From NCBI RefSeq assembly GCF_002283555.1, contig NZ_MVOI01000006.1, positions 576,040-640,039 on the forward strand: a DNA stretch of 64,000 nt, given 5' to 3'. Positions 9,337-18,607 of this stretch are shown one piece after another. A program made the position numbers and the translations under genes. Within the stretch, counting starts at the first letter, position 1; each line of letters starts with the position of its first letter. This DNA is from Rubrivirga sp. SAORIC476 (GTDB lineage: Bacteria; Bacteroidota; Rhodothermia; Rhodothermales; Rubricoccaceae). The notes under the pieces were generated by a model. That model saw only the letters and a program-made list of their open reading frames with translations, was not told the DNA's origin and did not search any database.

Positions 9337-10642
9337 ACGACAGCGTCAGCGGGACGCCCTCGAACCCGAATGCTTCCCGGAGGCGGTTCTCGAGGTAGCG
9401 CCGGTAGCTCTCCTTGACGCCCTCCGGGTGGTTGCAGAAGAACGCGAACACCGGCGGCTCGTCGCGCACCTGGCTGGCGTACTTGATCTTGACGTACTGG
9501 CCGCGCCACGACGGCGGCGACTGCCGCTGGACGGCCTTCTCGACGACCTCGTTGAGCCGCGCCGTCTGGACGCGCTTGCGCCGCTCGTCGAACACCGCGA
9601 GCGCGACCTCCAGCACCTTCTCGGCCCGCTGGCCCGTCAGGGCGGAGGCGAACACGACCGGCACGAAGTCCAGCAGGCCCAGCCGCTCGCGCATCTCGCG
9701 CTCGATGTCACGCGCCGTGTTGGTCTCCTTGTCCGCGACGAGGTCCCACTTGTTGACGACGATCACGAGGCCCTTCTTGAGCTGGTCGGCCTCGCGGAGC
9801 ACGCGGGCGTCCTGGCTCTCCAGGCCGCGCTCGCCGTCGATCAGGATGACGGCCACGTCGCAGGACTGGAGCGCGCGCTCGGTGCGGAGCGTCGAGTAGA
9901 ACTCGACGTTCTCGGTGATGCGCGCCTTCTTGCGGAGGCCCGCCGTGTCCACGAGGACCACCTCGCGGGCGTCCTCGCCCTCGCCGAGCGTCAGCCGGGC
10001 GTCGATGGCGTCGCGGGTGGTCCCGGCCACCTCGGTCACGATGGAGCGCGTGCGGCCGAGCAGCTTGTTGGCGAGCGAGCTCTTGCCCACGTTGGGGCGC
10101 CCGAGGAAGGCGATGCGCGGGGCGGTGTCCTCCTCGTCGATCTCCGGCTCGTCCGGGAGGGCGGCCACGACGGCGTCGAGGAAGTCGCCCGTGCCGGTGC
10201 CGTTGACGGCGCTGAGCGGGTACATGTGCTCGAAGCCGAGGCTCCAGAACTCGGCCGCGTCGAGCGCGCGGGTCGTGTTGTCGGCCTTGTTGGCGACCAC
10301 GAACACGGGCTGCTCGGCGCGGCGCAGCATGGCGGCCACCTCGGCGTCGAGGTCCGAGATGCCCGTCAGCGTGTCGACCACGAACAGGATCACGTCGGCC
10401 TCCTCGACCGTGAGCATGACCTGCTCGCGGATGGCGGCGTCGAAGCGTTCGGCCGAGCGCGGCACCAGCCCGCCAGTGTCGACGAGGTCGAACGTGCGCC
10501 CGCCCCACTCGACCTCGCCGAACAGGCGGTCGCGCGTGACGCCCGGCTGGTCGTCCACGATGGCTTTGCGCTCTTCGGTGAGGCGGTTGAACAGGGTCGA
10601 CTTGCCCACGTTGGGGCGGCCGACGATCGCGACGAGGGCCAT
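9323..10642 (-). CDS. der: ribosome biogenesis GTPase Der (EngA)
   Basis: 439 residues. The start at ATG 10642 is set by MALVAIVGRPNVGKST, the universal Der N terminus; a longer upstream frame is spurious. There are two G domains in tandem: GRPNVGKST, DTGGL and NKAD, then GRPNVGKSS, DTAGLRKKA and NKWD. A KH-like C-terminal domain ends in EGVPLTLSFKRK. Der acts in 50S subunit assembly. The length is normal. Downstream it converges with the hybrid kinase, and upstream it diverges from msrA across a 242-bp gap carrying a perfect palindrome. Confidence 0.97.
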   Translation of the reverse strand: MALVAIVGRPNVGKSTLFNRLTEERKAIVDDQPGVTRDRLFGEVEWGGRTFDLVDTGGLVPRSAERFDAAIREQVMLTVEEADVILFVVDTLTGISDLDAEVAAMLRRAEQPVFVVANKADNTTRALDAAEFWSLGFEHMYPLSAVNGTGTGDFLDAVVAALPDEPEIDEEDTAPRIAFLGRPNVGKSSLANKLLGRTRSIVTEVAGTTRDAIDARLTLGEGEDAREVVLVDTAGLRKKARITENVEFYSTLRTERALQSCDVAVILIDGERGLESQDARVLREADQLKKGLVIVVNKWDLVADKETNTARDIEREMRERLGLLDFVPVVFASALTGQRAEKVLEVALAVFDERRKRVQTARLNEVVEKAVQRQSPPSWRGQYVKIKYASQVRDEPPVFAFFCNHPEGVKESYRRYLENRLREAFGFEGVPLTLSFKRK

Positions 10643-10758
10643 CGGAGAGGAGGGGAGGGGGAAGGTCGAAGCTAGGCGGGGCGGACGCGTCGGAGGGCGA
10701 GGAGGGGGGGAAGATGGCGGGCGAAGGGTGTGGAGAGCCGGCGCCCGTCCACCCCGCC

Positions 10759-10776
10759 CGCCTCGGCGCCGAGGCG
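10759..10776. repeat. intergenic palindrome CGCCTCGGCGCCGAGGCG
   Basis: Perfect 18-bp palindrome in the divergent gap between der and msrA. It is a member of the dispersed GCCTCGG/CCGAGGC family seen at about nine intergenic places in this window. It has no T-run, and its position between divergent starts argues against a simple terminator role for this copy. Confidence 0.7.
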
Positions 10777-10884
10777 GAGGGGGTGATCCTGTCAGACGAC
10801 CTCTCACGGAACGGTAACATTCTGTGAGCGAGGGAATACGGAGCGCCTCCGCGTCGTCTAGAGGGCACACCCGTCCGCCCTGCC

Positions 10885-11553
10885 ATGCGCCGTCTCCTGT
10901 TCCTCCTCGCCCTGCCCGCCGTCGTGCTGGCGACTGTCGCCGCCGGGTGCGGCACGTCCGAGCCGCTGCCGCCCGCCGGGCCGAGCGTCGGGATGGCGCT
11001 CGACCCCGCGCTCGCCGACACCGTCGTGTTCGCGGGCGGCTGCTTCTGGTGCATGGAGAAGCCGTTCGAGGAGCTGGACGGCGTCGCCTCAGTCGTCTCC
11101 GGGTTCTCTGGCGGCACGGTCGCCAACCCGACCTACGACGAGGTCTCCCGCAAGACGACCGGCCACTACGAGGTCGTGGAGGTGATCTACAACCCGCAGG
11201 TGGTCCCGTTCGACACGCTGCTGCAGGTCTACTGGCACAACGTCGACCCGTTCGACGACGGCGGCCAGTTCTGCGATCGCGGCAGCCCGTATCGCCCGGC
11301 CATCTTCGTGCGCACGCCCGCTGAGCGCGCCGCGGCCTCCGCCACGGTGGCGCAGGTGCAGGAGAAGTTCGGCCTGCCGGTCCTCGTGCCCGTCCTGGAC
11401 GCGGCCCCGTTCTACGCCGCCGAGGACTACCACCAGGACTTCTACCGCACCAACCCGGCCCACTACAACCGGTACCGCACCGGCTGCCGCCGCGACGCGC
11501 GCCTCGACCAGCTCTGGGGCGACGCTGCCGGCCACCTCGGCCCCGCGCTCTAG
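10885..11553 (+). CDS. msrA: peptide-methionine (S)-S-oxide reductase, lipoprotein form
   Basis: 222 residues. The N terminus is a lipoprotein signal (LATVAAGC, lipidated Cys22), so the enzyme is probably anchored in the periplasm or outer membrane. MsrA landmarks: [16 protein letters not shown] with catalytic Cys53, [50 protein letters not shown] and EDYHQDFY. It reduces the S-epimer of methionine sulfoxide. Two MsrB genes follow in the same direction at 44 and 84 bp spacing, forming a probable operon for repair of oxidised envelope proteins. Confidence 0.96.
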   Translation: MRRLLFLLALPAVVLATVAAGCGTSEPLPPAGPSVGMALDPALADTVVFAGGCFWCMEKPFEELDGVASVVSGFSGGTVANPTYDEVSRKTTGHYEVVEVIYNPQVVPFDTLLQVYWHNVDPFDDGGQFCDRGSPYRPAIFVRTPAERAAASATVAQVQEKFGLPVLVPVLDAAPFYAAEDYHQDFYRTNPAHYNRYRTGCRRDARLDQLWGDAAGHLGPAL

Positions 11554-11597
11554 CCCTGCCCGCCCCGTTCGCGGGGCGGACCGACCCCGTCGACCCC

Positions 11598-12122
11598 ATG
11601 AAAACCGTCGTTCTCTCCCTCCTGGCCGTCACGGCGCTGGTCGCCGTCGCCGGCTTCGTTCTCTTCCGACCCTCAGCCATCGATCCCATGTCCGACGCCG
11701 CTCTCAAGGACCGCCTCACGCGGATGCAGTACTACGTCACCCAGAAGGACGGCACCGAGCCGCCCTACGCGAACGAGTACTGGAACAACACCGAGCCCGG
11801 CCTCTACGTCGACGTCGTCGACGGGACGCCGCTCTTCGCCTCGACCACCAAGTACAAGTCCGGCACCGGCTGGCCGAGCTTCTGGCAGCCGCTCGACGGC
11901 GCGCCGGTCGAGACCAAGGTCGACAAGTCGCTCTTCATGACGCGGACGGAGGTCCGCTCCGGCTCCAGCGACTCGCACCTCGGCCACGTGTTCGAGGACG
12001 GCCCCGAGCCGACCGGCCTGCGCTACTGCCTCAACTCGGCCGCGCTCCGCTTCGTCCCCGTGGCGGACCTGGAGGCGGAGGGTCTGGGCGAGTACGCGGC
12101 GCTGTTCGAGAGCGGGGACTAG
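11598..12122 (+). CDS. msrB: peptide-methionine (R)-S-oxide reductase, single-cysteine zinc-less type
   Basis: 174 residues with an N-terminal membrane/signal segment ([20 protein letters not shown]). MsrB core: [68 protein letters not shown]. Cys144 is the only cysteine. The two CxxC zinc pairs of canonical MsrB and the usual resolving cysteine (GCGWPSF) are all replaced. By family knowledge it should reduce methionine-R-sulfoxide through a one-cysteine mechanism. It is anchored or exported and lies between msrA and a second msrB. Confidence 0.93.
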   Translation: MKTVVLSLLAVTALVAVAGFVLFRPSAIDPMSDAALKDRLTRMQYYVTQKDGTEPPYANEYWNNTEPGLYVDVVDGTPLFASTTKYKSGTGWPSFWQPLDGAPVETKVDKSLFMTRTEVRSGSSDSHLGHVFEDGPEPTGLRYCLNSAALRFVPVADLEAEGLGEYAALFESGD

Positions 12123-12206
12123 GGACGGGGTGTTGGGGATGTCCATTGTGGCATCTCCTTCCCCTGACACCACTCCCAGTCTCTAACACCTAATCTCCAT
12201 CGTCCG

Positions 12207-12710
12207 ATGACTCGCCTCTTCTCCCTGCTCCTCCTCGCGGCCGTGGCCGCGCCCGCGTTCGCCCAGTCGTCCGGCTGGACGAAGCCGTCGGACGCCGAGC
12301 TTCGGCGCCAGCTCTCGCCCATCGCCTATCAGGTCACGCAGCGCGACGCGACCGAGCGCGCCGGCACGAGCCCGCTCAACGACGAGCACCGCGCGGGCAT
12401 CTACGTGGACGTGGTCTCGGGCGAGCCGCTCTTCTCGTCGCGCGACAAGTTCGAGAGCGGCACCGGCTGGCCCAGCTTCACGCGGCCCATCCGCCCTAAC
12501 GCCGTCGCCGAGCGCATCGACCGCTCGCTGGGCATGCCGCGGACGGAGATCCGGTCGGTGCGCGCCGACAGCCACCTCGGCCACGTCTTCGCCGACGGCC
12601 CCCGCCCGACCGGCCTGCGCTACTGCATGAACGGCGCCGCGCTCCGCTTCGTCCCGCTGGACCGGATGCGGATCGAGGGCTACGCCGCATACGTCGGCGA
12701 CGTCCGGTAG
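12207..12710 (+). CDS. msrB: second peptide-methionine (R)-S-oxide reductase, exported, zinc-less
   Basis: 167 residues with a cleavable signal peptide ([14 protein letters not shown]). Core motifs: [78 protein letters not shown]. As in the preceding gene there is only one cysteine (in LRYCMNG) and both zinc-binding CxxC pairs are missing. The two MsrBs are clearly diverged in the segment before the GIYVDVV/GLYVDVV strand. It may be a soluble periplasmic counterpart to the anchored copy. Confidence 0.93.
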   Translation: MTRLFSLLLLAAVAAPAFAQSSGWTKPSDAELRRQLSPIAYQVTQRDATERAGTSPLNDEHRAGIYVDVVSGEPLFSSRDKFESGTGWPSFTRPIRPNAVAERIDRSLGMPRTEIRSVRADSHLGHVFADGPRPTGLRYCMNGAALRFVPLDRMRIEGYAAYVGDVR

Positions 12711-12712
12711 CT

Positions 12713-12732
12713 CCGCCTCGGCGCCGACGCGG
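12713..12732. repeat. imperfect copy of the CCGCCTCGG palindrome after msrB
   Basis: CCGCCTCGGCGCCGACGCGG starts 3 bp after the second msrB stop. It is the dispersed palindrome with one arm mismatch. Its position directly downstream of the operon suits an mRNA 3'-end hairpin, but there is no strong T-run. Confidence 0.5.
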
Positions 12733-12734
12733 GT

Positions 12735-12956
12735 CTACTCCTCGACGCGGGTCAGCGTCATCTCGAAAAAAGGGCGCCACGTGGCGCCGTCGTCGAACGT
12801 CATGCGGCCGGTCTCGACCCACCGGTCCGTATATGCCGGACGGAGACGGCGTCGAAGTCGGCGGGTGTAGCGTGGCGAAGTGCGAGCCCGCCTCCTTGAT
12901 TCTGGCGGCTGCCGGAGCCACGGGTCGGCGTAGGCGAACGTGCCCACCGTCAGCAC
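12735..12956 (-). pseudogene. frameshifted 3' remnant of an unknown gene, perhaps DUF1579-like
   Basis: A 73-codon frame ends in YTDRWVETGRMTFDDGATW followed by RPFFEMTLTRVEE, which looks like the natural C terminus of a conserved protein (DUF1579-type by memory). The residues just upstream in this frame are arginine-rich nonsense. At about 12,833 a neighbouring frame reads DFDAVSVR, which would join naturally to YTDRW, so at least one frameshift is implied. No good start or complete upstream domain remains. The rest of the gap to 13,126 shows nothing recognisable. Confidence 0.45.
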
Positions 12957-13126
12957 GGGCAGGCTAGGCCCGAGAGCGCGGCCACGGTCTGCAAGAAGAC
13001 GCCGATACCCGCCCAGCAGGGGAGACCGAGTCTACCCGGACCACAGGATCGGGAGGGTCCCCACTCTCGGCGGGGCCGGACCTCCCCAGGCCGGCTCTGG
13101 TTCGACCGTCCCCTCTCCCGACTGTG

Positions 13127-14677
13127 ATGCAGACCGCGCTCTGGTGGATCAAGAAGGACGTTCGGCTGGCCGACAACCCGGCGCTGACCGCCGCGCTGGC
13201 GAACGCCGAGACCGTCGTCCCAGTGTTTCTGTTCGAGCCTGCCGTGCTGGAGGCCGAGGAGACGAGTGCGTTCCACGTCGCCGCGTGGTGCGAGGCGCTG
13301 GCCGACCTCTCGGAGCGGCTGGGCGGCCACGTCCTCCCGCTCCGTGGCGACGCCATCGAGACGTTCGCGAGGCTCCGCGCCGTGCTCCCGTTCGACGCGA
13401 TCCACAGCCACGAGGAGATCGGGTCCGAGGTGACGTTCGCGCGCGATCGCACCGTCGCCGACTGGTGTGCTTCCGAGGGCGTCACGTGGCATGAGCACCA
13501 GCAGACGGGCGTGTTTCGGGGCGGCGTCGACCGCGACAAGCGGGCCAAAGAGTGGACGGCGTTCATGCGCGGCGGTCCGCTCCCGGCCCCGTCCGCTGCC
13601 GACCTCGCCCGGGTCCGCGTCCCGCCCGAGGCGGCCGGCCTCGCGATGCCCGTCGTCAGCCCCGACGCGGTCGGGCACCCGCTCACGGAGGCCCAGCGCG
13701 ACCTGCGCCAGCCGGTTTCCGAGACCGCGGCTGTGGCCACGCTGGACGACTTCTTGACCGACCGTGGGGCGTGCTACTCGGGCGGCATCTCGTCGCCCAA
13801 CCTCGCCTTCACCTGTGGCTCGCGGCTGTCGGTCCACCTCGCGTGGGGGACCCTCACCGGGCGGGCGGCCTACGCGGCCACCGAGGCCCGGCAGGCGGAG
13901 GTCCGCGCCCAGACCGGCGACGCAGCCCGGCAGTGGGGGCGCTCGCTGAATGCGTTTAAGAGCCGACTCCACTGGCGCGACCACTTTATCCAGCGGCTGG
14001 AGTCGGAGCCACGGATGGAGTTCGAGCCCCTCAACGCGGCCTACGAAGCCCTGCCGACGCCTGGCGACCACCACCTGGACGCGTGGCTCGCGGGCGAGAC
14101 CGGCTGGCCCCTCGTCGACGCCTCCATGCGGTGCGCGGCGCAGACCGGCTTCCTCAACTTCCGGATGCGGGCGATGGTGACGAGCGTCGCCGTCCACACG
14201 CTCCGCATCGACTGGCGCAAGACCCTCTACCCCACGGCCCGCCTCTGGGCGGACTACGAGCCAGGCATCCACATCGCGCAGACGCAGATGCAGGCGGGCG
14301 TCGTAGGCATCAATCAACTCCGCGTCTACTCGCCCGACAAGCAACTCGCCGACCACGATCCCGAGGCGACGTTCGTCAGGCAGTGGGTCCCGGAACTGGC
14401 GGACGTGCCGCCCGAGGCGATCCTGAAGCACCACGTCCGCCCTGTGCCTGGCTACCGCGAGCCGCTCGTCGACCGGCTGGTGTGGTCGAAGGGGTTCAAG
14501 GACGACTACTACGCCATCAAGGGCCTGCCGGAAACGAAGGCGCTGGCGGACGCCGTCTACCAGCGCCACGGCTCCCGCCGCCCCCGCAGTGCGCGGACGT
14601 GGAAGAGCAACGCGCCGCGAGCGGGCGAACGGCGCATCGTCAAGGCGGTGGGGGCGCAGACCGAACTCGGCCTGTGA
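13127..14677 (+). CDS. cryptochrome/photolyase family FAD-binding protein
   Basis: 516 residues from ATG 13127; a GTG three bases earlier is possible. An N-terminal Rossmann-type photolyase domain (TALWWIKKDVRLADNPAL, VVPVFLFEP) is followed by the helical FAD-binding domain: QWGRSLNAFKSRLHWRDHF, TGWPLVDASMRCAAQTGFLN, FRMRAMVTS and WADYEPGIHIAQTQMQAG. The overall layout is closest to bacterial cryptochrome-like members rather than to the class II enzyme that follows. Whether it repairs DNA or senses blue light cannot be told. Its stop overlaps the GTG of the next photolyase by 4 bp. Confidence 0.88.
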   Translation: MQTALWWIKKDVRLADNPALTAALANAETVVPVFLFEPAVLEAEETSAFHVAAWCEALADLSERLGGHVLPLRGDAIETFARLRAVLPFDAIHSHEEIGSEVTFARDRTVADWCASEGVTWHEHQQTGVFRGGVDRDKRAKEWTAFMRGGPLPAPSAADLARVRVPPEAAGLAMPVVSPDAVGHPLTEAQRDLRQPVSETAAVATLDDFLTDRGACYSGGISSPNLAFTCGSRLSVHLAWGTLTGRAAYAATEARQAEVRAQTGDAARQWGRSLNAFKSRLHWRDHFIQRLESEPRMEFEPLNAAYEALPTPGDHHLDAWLAGETGWPLVDASMRCAAQTGFLNFRMRAMVTSVAVHTLRIDWRKTLYPTARLWADYEPGIHIAQTQMQAGVVGINQLRVYSPDKQLADHDPEATFVRQWVPELADVPPEAILKHHVRPVPGYREPLVDRLVWSKGFKDDYYAIKGLPETKALADAVYQRHGSRRPRSARTWKSNAPRAGERRIVKAVGAQTELGL

Positions 14678-16161
14678 CCGCTCTCGACGCCCTCCGTCTT
14701 CGCACGCGCCGCCTCTCCGACCACCCGGTCGCCGAGGACGCCGACTACGTGCTGTGCTGGCTCGGGCAGGCGCTCCGGGCCGAGGAGAACCCGGTCATCG
14801 ACGCGTCGCTCGCGCTGGGCGACCGGCTCGGCCTGCCGGTGGTGGTGCTCCACACGCTGGAGAACCGGTACCCGTACGCCTCGCACCGCATCCACCGGTT
14901 CATGCTGGAGGCGAGCCAGGAACTGGGGCCCGGCGTCGAGGCGCGGGGCCTGCGGTTCGTGCGCTACGTCCGCCAGGGCGCGGCCGACGGCGACGCACCC
15001 GGTGCGGTCGACGTGGCGGCCCGGCTGGCCCGGCGTGCCGCCGCCGTGCTCACGAACGACGTGCCGACGTTCGTCGCCGGAGAGTACGCGGAGCGGCTGG
15101 CCACGGCGCTCGACGGCCGCGCCGTGTTCGCCGTGGACGCCTGCTGTGCCGTCCCGATGAACGCGTTCGACGCGCACCACACGGTGACGAAGGCCTTCCG
15201 CGCCGCCCACACCCCGCGCCGCGCCGACCACCTCGGGCTCGACCTCCGCCAGCCGAGCACGGGCCGGTTCGAGGGCGACCTCGACGTGCCGGTGACGCCC
15301 GACCTCACCGACTGGGACGACGACGCGCTCGACGCCTTCATCGCCGGGTGCGGCGTCGACATGAGCGTGCCCCCGGCGCCCGGCTGGAGCGGGCGCCGGA
15401 GCGCGGCGCTGGACCGACTGGCGTTTGCCGTCGAGCACGTCGTGCCGCGCTACAAGTGGACGCGCAACAACCCGGCGCTGGACGACGCGACGACCATGCT
15501 GTCGCCCTGGATGCACTTTGGGGTGCTCTCGCCGCGCGAGGTTGCGGCCGCCGTGCTCGACGCCGAGGCGGAGGGGCACGTCCACGCGGCGGCGCGGTGG
15601 AAATTCCTCGACGAACTGCTCACGTGGCGCGAGCTCTACCACCACCGCAGCCGCTGGGAGCCCGACTGGGCGCACTGGGACGGCCTTCCCGCATGGGCTC
15701 GCGAGACCCTCCTCAACCACGCCGACGACCCGCGGCCGCACCTCTACTCGCTGGACGCCCTCGCTCACGGCGAGACCGACGACGAGGTCTGGAACGCCGC
15801 CCAGAAGCAGTTCGCCATCGACGGCTGGATGAACAACAACCTCCGCATGTACTGGGGCCGCCAACTCCTGACGTGGCGCCCCGACCCGCGCGACGCCTTC
15901 GCCGCGACGTGCTATCTGAACGACCGCTTCAGTCTCGACGGCCGCAACGCGTCCACGTACGGCGGCATCCGGTCGGGCTTCGGGGAGGTCCGGCCGTGGA
16001 AGGAGCGGCCGGTCTACGGGACCGTCGCGGGCAAGACGAGCGGGGCGCTGATGAAGCGCGACGGCGTGCCCGCGTGGCTCGCCGAGCAGGCCGCCCGCGA
16101 GGTGCCGTTCCGCGCCGCCATCGCGTCCGACCCGCCGCCGGAGTTCGACCGCTACCGCTGA
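14674..16161 (+). CDS. class II-like deoxyribodipyrimidine photolyase
   Basis: 495 residues from GTG 14674, chosen for the GTGA overlap with the preceding gene. Photolyase landmarks: DYVLCWLGQALRAEENPVIDA, YKWTRNNPALDDATTMLSPW, MHFGVLSPREV, LDELLTWRELYHHR, QKQFAIDGWMNNNLRMYWGR, FAATCYLNDRFSLDGRNAST and YGGIRSGFGE. The arrangement and the RNNPALD/W-MNN-RMYWG segments resemble class II CPD photolyases. It is expected to split UV-induced cyclobutane pyrimidine dimers using FAD and light. Translational coupling to another family member is unusual. Confidence 0.9.
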   Translation: MTALDALRLRTRRLSDHPVAEDADYVLCWLGQALRAEENPVIDASLALGDRLGLPVVVLHTLENRYPYASHRIHRFMLEASQELGPGVEARGLRFVRYVRQGAADGDAPGAVDVAARLARRAAAVLTNDVPTFVAGEYAERLATALDGRAVFAVDACCAVPMNAFDAHHTVTKAFRAAHTPRRADHLGLDLRQPSTGRFEGDLDVPVTPDLTDWDDDALDAFIAGCGVDMSVPPAPGWSGRRSAALDRLAFAVEHVVPRYKWTRNNPALDDATTMLSPWMHFGVLSPREVAAAVLDAEAEGHVHAAARWKFLDELLTWRELYHHRSRWEPDWAHWDGLPAWARETLLNHADDPRPHLYSLDALAHGETDDEVWNAAQKQFAIDGWMNNNLRMYWGRQLLTWRPDPRDAFAATCYLNDRFSLDGRNASTYGGIRSGFGEVRPWKERPVYGTVAGKTSGALMKRDGVPAWLAEQAAREVPFRAAIASDPPPEFDRYR

Positions 16162-16163
16162 CG

Positions 16164-16179
16164 GCCTCGGGGCCGAGGC
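16164..16179. repeat. intergenic palindrome GCCTCGGGGCCGAGGC
   Basis: Palindromic element (7-bp arms, GG loop) 2 bp after the class II photolyase stop, in the 42-bp gap before the convergent lytic transglycosylase. In this convergent gap it is well placed to act as a bidirectional 3'-end hairpin. Confidence 0.65.
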
Positions 16180-16203
16180 GGGCGAGGCTGGCCGGTGGCT
16201 CGG

Positions 16204-18504
16204 TCAGTCCGCAGCCTCCCCGAGGCGGGCCGAGTCGGTGCCGTAGAGGCCCTGGTAGATCGCCCGATTGCGGGTCAGGATCTTGACGTAGTCGCGCGTC
16301 TCGCGGAACGGGATCCGCTCGGTGAACAGCGCGGCGCGGCCGAACTCGGGGAAGGCACGCCACGCGTCGACCTGGTGCGGGCCTGCGTTGTAGGCGCCGA
16401 AGACGGCCGGGAGCGACCCGCCGTAGGCCTCGACCTGCTGCCCGACGTAGCGCGTGCCGAGGTGGACGTTGACCTCGGGGAGGTAGAGCAGGGCCGGGTC
16501 CCAGTCGTCGATCCCGACCTCGGTGGCTAGCGTCCGTCCGGTCGCGGGCATGAGTTGCATCAGCCCCCGCGCGCCGACGTACGACGTGGCGCGGGCCGAG
16601 AACTGCGACTCCTGACGGATGAGGGCGGCGGCCGTGAACGGGTCGACGCCGCTCGCCCTGGCCTCGGCCTCGATCATGCGGCGGAACGGGAACGGGTAGA
16701 GGATGCGGAGGCGGCGCGCGTTCGTCCCCCCGCCCAGGCCCTGCCCCAGGAGGATGGCGCGACGGCCGTAGCCTCGCGCGATGAGCGCCTCGGCGAGCGC
16801 GTAGCGGTCGGCCTGCTCGCGCCCCGCGCCCGCGATCACGCGGTCCGCCTCGGCCTCGGCGACCTCGGGGAAGCCCGCCTCGCGGAGCACGTCGACGCCG
16901 CGCAGCGCCTCGGCCACGCGAGCGTCGGCGGCGGCATCCGCCGGGGGCGACGGGCTCAGGGGGAGTGGCCAGAACGGCTCGCCGAGTGCTTCGCTCGCGA
17001 GCAGGGCGTAGTACGAGTCGCGCTCCCGCCGCAGGACCTCCCGGAAGCGGTCGGCGGCGGCGGCCGAGTCTCCGGCCGCGGCGTGGGCGCGGCCCGCCCA
17101 GTAGCGCGCGCGCAAGGCGTCGGTGCCGCGGTAGCCGTCCCAGAGGGCGGCGGCTTCGGCGTAGTCCTCCGCCAGGAACGCCTGTCCGGCGCGCCGGAGG
17201 ACGGCCAGCCCGGCCCACGCGGAGCCCGGCGCCTCCTGCTCGACGCGCCGGTAGAGCGGGAGGGCGCGGTCCAGGTCGCCGCCCTGGTGGAGCACGTCGG
17301 CGGCGAAGTAGAGGTGTCTGACGTCGTCCTCCGCCAGCTCGAGGTAGATCGCCGCGGCCTGGTCGGTGCGGCCCATCCGGCCGTACGCGCCCGCCATCAG
17401 CGCGCGCACCCGGGCGGGGCGAGAGACGGCGACATTCGGGCCCTTGAGCATGGCCAGGGCATCGTCGTAGCGCTGGGCGTCGAAGAGCGCGTCGGCCGCT
17501 TCGAAGCGGATGTCCTCGCGCTGGGCGGGCGTGCCCACGCTGGCGCCGCGCCACTCGGAGTCGATCCACTGACCGAAGGCGTCGGCCGCCTCCGCGTTGA
17601 GGCCGAGCGCGCGGTCGGTGCGCGCCAGCGCGAGCCAGTCGTCGGCCGTGGGCGTGCCCTGTCGGAGGCGCTGGGCCGCGTCGCGGGCCGCCGGGCTGGC
17701 GGGGGCCTCGTCGATGGCGTCACGGAAGAGCGCGCGGGCCTCGGCGTCGCCCATCGCCTCCGCCAGCCGTCCGGCAGTGAGGGCGAACGCGGCGCGGGCG
17801 GCGTCAGAGTCGGCGCGGGACCGGGCGCGGTCGGCCAGCCGGCGGGCGGCGGCGAGGTCCCCGGAGCGTTGCGCGGCCTCGATGCGGGCGGCGTCCATCC
17901 GTCGGCCTCGCTCGCCGCCGGATACGGACCCAGCGAGCGCCTCGACCCGGTCGGTCCGGCCGTCGCGGGCGAGCGCCTCGGCCGCCAGCACGGCCCGCCA
18001 CTCGGGAGAGACCTCGGTGATGGCGTCGAGGGCGCGGTCGCCCGTCTCGGCGTCGAGGCGGGCCAGCACGAGCGCACGGCGGAGGCGGGCCGCGCCGCGC
18101 TCGACGGCCTGTGTCGTATCGGCTACACTCAGAAAGGCGTCGTACCCAGCCCGCGCGGCGTCGAGGTCGTCGGCGTTGTCGTAGGCCCGGGCCAAAAGGT
18201 AGCGGCCCCGGCCGCCCTCCAACGAATCCAGCCCCTCCGCCCCGTCGAGGAGGGCGCGGACGCGGGGCCAGTCGCGCGCACCCGCCTCTGCGCGGGCCGC
18301 CAGCAGGCGCGCCTCGGCCGAGAGATCGTCGTCGCCGATCTGGCGAAGGAGCCGCGCCGCGCTCCACGGACGGTCGGTGTCGAGTAGCATTCGCGCCTCC
18401 ACCAGTGCGTCGGAGGCGTCGGTCGGGGAGTCGGGGGCGCCCGGCTTGGGGCCGCACCCTCCCAGGAGGACGGCCAGAAAGAGGGGGAGGAGGGGGAGAC
18501 GCAT
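16204..18504 (-). CDS. soluble lytic murein transglycosylase (Slt70-like lipoprotein)
   Basis: 766 residues from ATG 18504, giving a lipoprotein signal (LFLAVLLGGC). A long alpha-superhelical region of TPR-like repeats (about 40-600) leads to a C-terminal SLT domain: VDPFTAAALIRQESQFSARA with the catalytic Glu, SYVGARGLMQLMPATGR, VHLGTRYVGQ, VFGAYNAGPHQVD and ETRDYVKILTRNRAIYQGLYG. It cleaves peptidoglycan glycan strands with formation of 1,6-anhydro-muramyl ends, acting in the periplasm on murein turnover. Length and architecture match Slt70, with a lipid anchor in place of a plain signal peptide. Confidence 0.93.
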   Translation of the reverse strand: MRLPLLPLFLAVLLGGCGPKPGAPDSPTDASDALVEARMLLDTDRPWSAARLLRQIGDDDLSAEARLLAARAEAGARDWPRVRALLDGAEGLDSLEGGRGRYLLARAYDNADDLDAARAGYDAFLSVADTTQAVERGAARLRRALVLARLDAETGDRALDAITEVSPEWRAVLAAEALARDGRTDRVEALAGSVSGGERGRRMDAARIEAAQRSGDLAAARRLADRARSRADSDAARAAFALTAGRLAEAMGDAEARALFRDAIDEAPASPAARDAAQRLRQGTPTADDWLALARTDRALGLNAEAADAFGQWIDSEWRGASVGTPAQREDIRFEAADALFDAQRYDDALAMLKGPNVAVSRPARVRALMAGAYGRMGRTDQAAAIYLELAEDDVRHLYFAADVLHQGGDLDRALPLYRRVEQEAPGSAWAGLAVLRRAGQAFLAEDYAEAAALWDGYRGTDALRARYWAGRAHAAAGDSAAAADRFREVLRRERDSYYALLASEALGEPFWPLPLSPSPPADAAADARVAEALRGVDVLREAGFPEVAEAEADRVIAGAGREQADRYALAEALIARGYGRRAILLGQGLGGGTNARRLRILYPFPFRRMIEAEARASGVDPFTAAALIRQESQFSARATSYVGARGLMQLMPATGRTLATEVGIDDWDPALLYLPEVNVHLGTRYVGQQVEAYGGSLPAVFGAYNAGPHQVDAWRAFPEFGRAALFTERIPFRETRDYVKILTRNRAIYQGLYGTDSARLGEAAD

Positions 18505-18607
18505 GTGGGAACGAGAAGCGGCCTCTCCCACTAGCGCCCACTACCGGAGGTTGCACCAAGCACCATGCCGCCTCCCCCTGCTTACCTAAGCGCCGAGGCG
18601 GAGGTCG

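Noticed and set aside
18568-18601. Complete palindrome copy before the SRA-HNH 3' end
   Set aside because: Only CCGCCTC and a distant GAGGCGG can pair across an 18-20 base loop; treated as a half-copy, not a full element.
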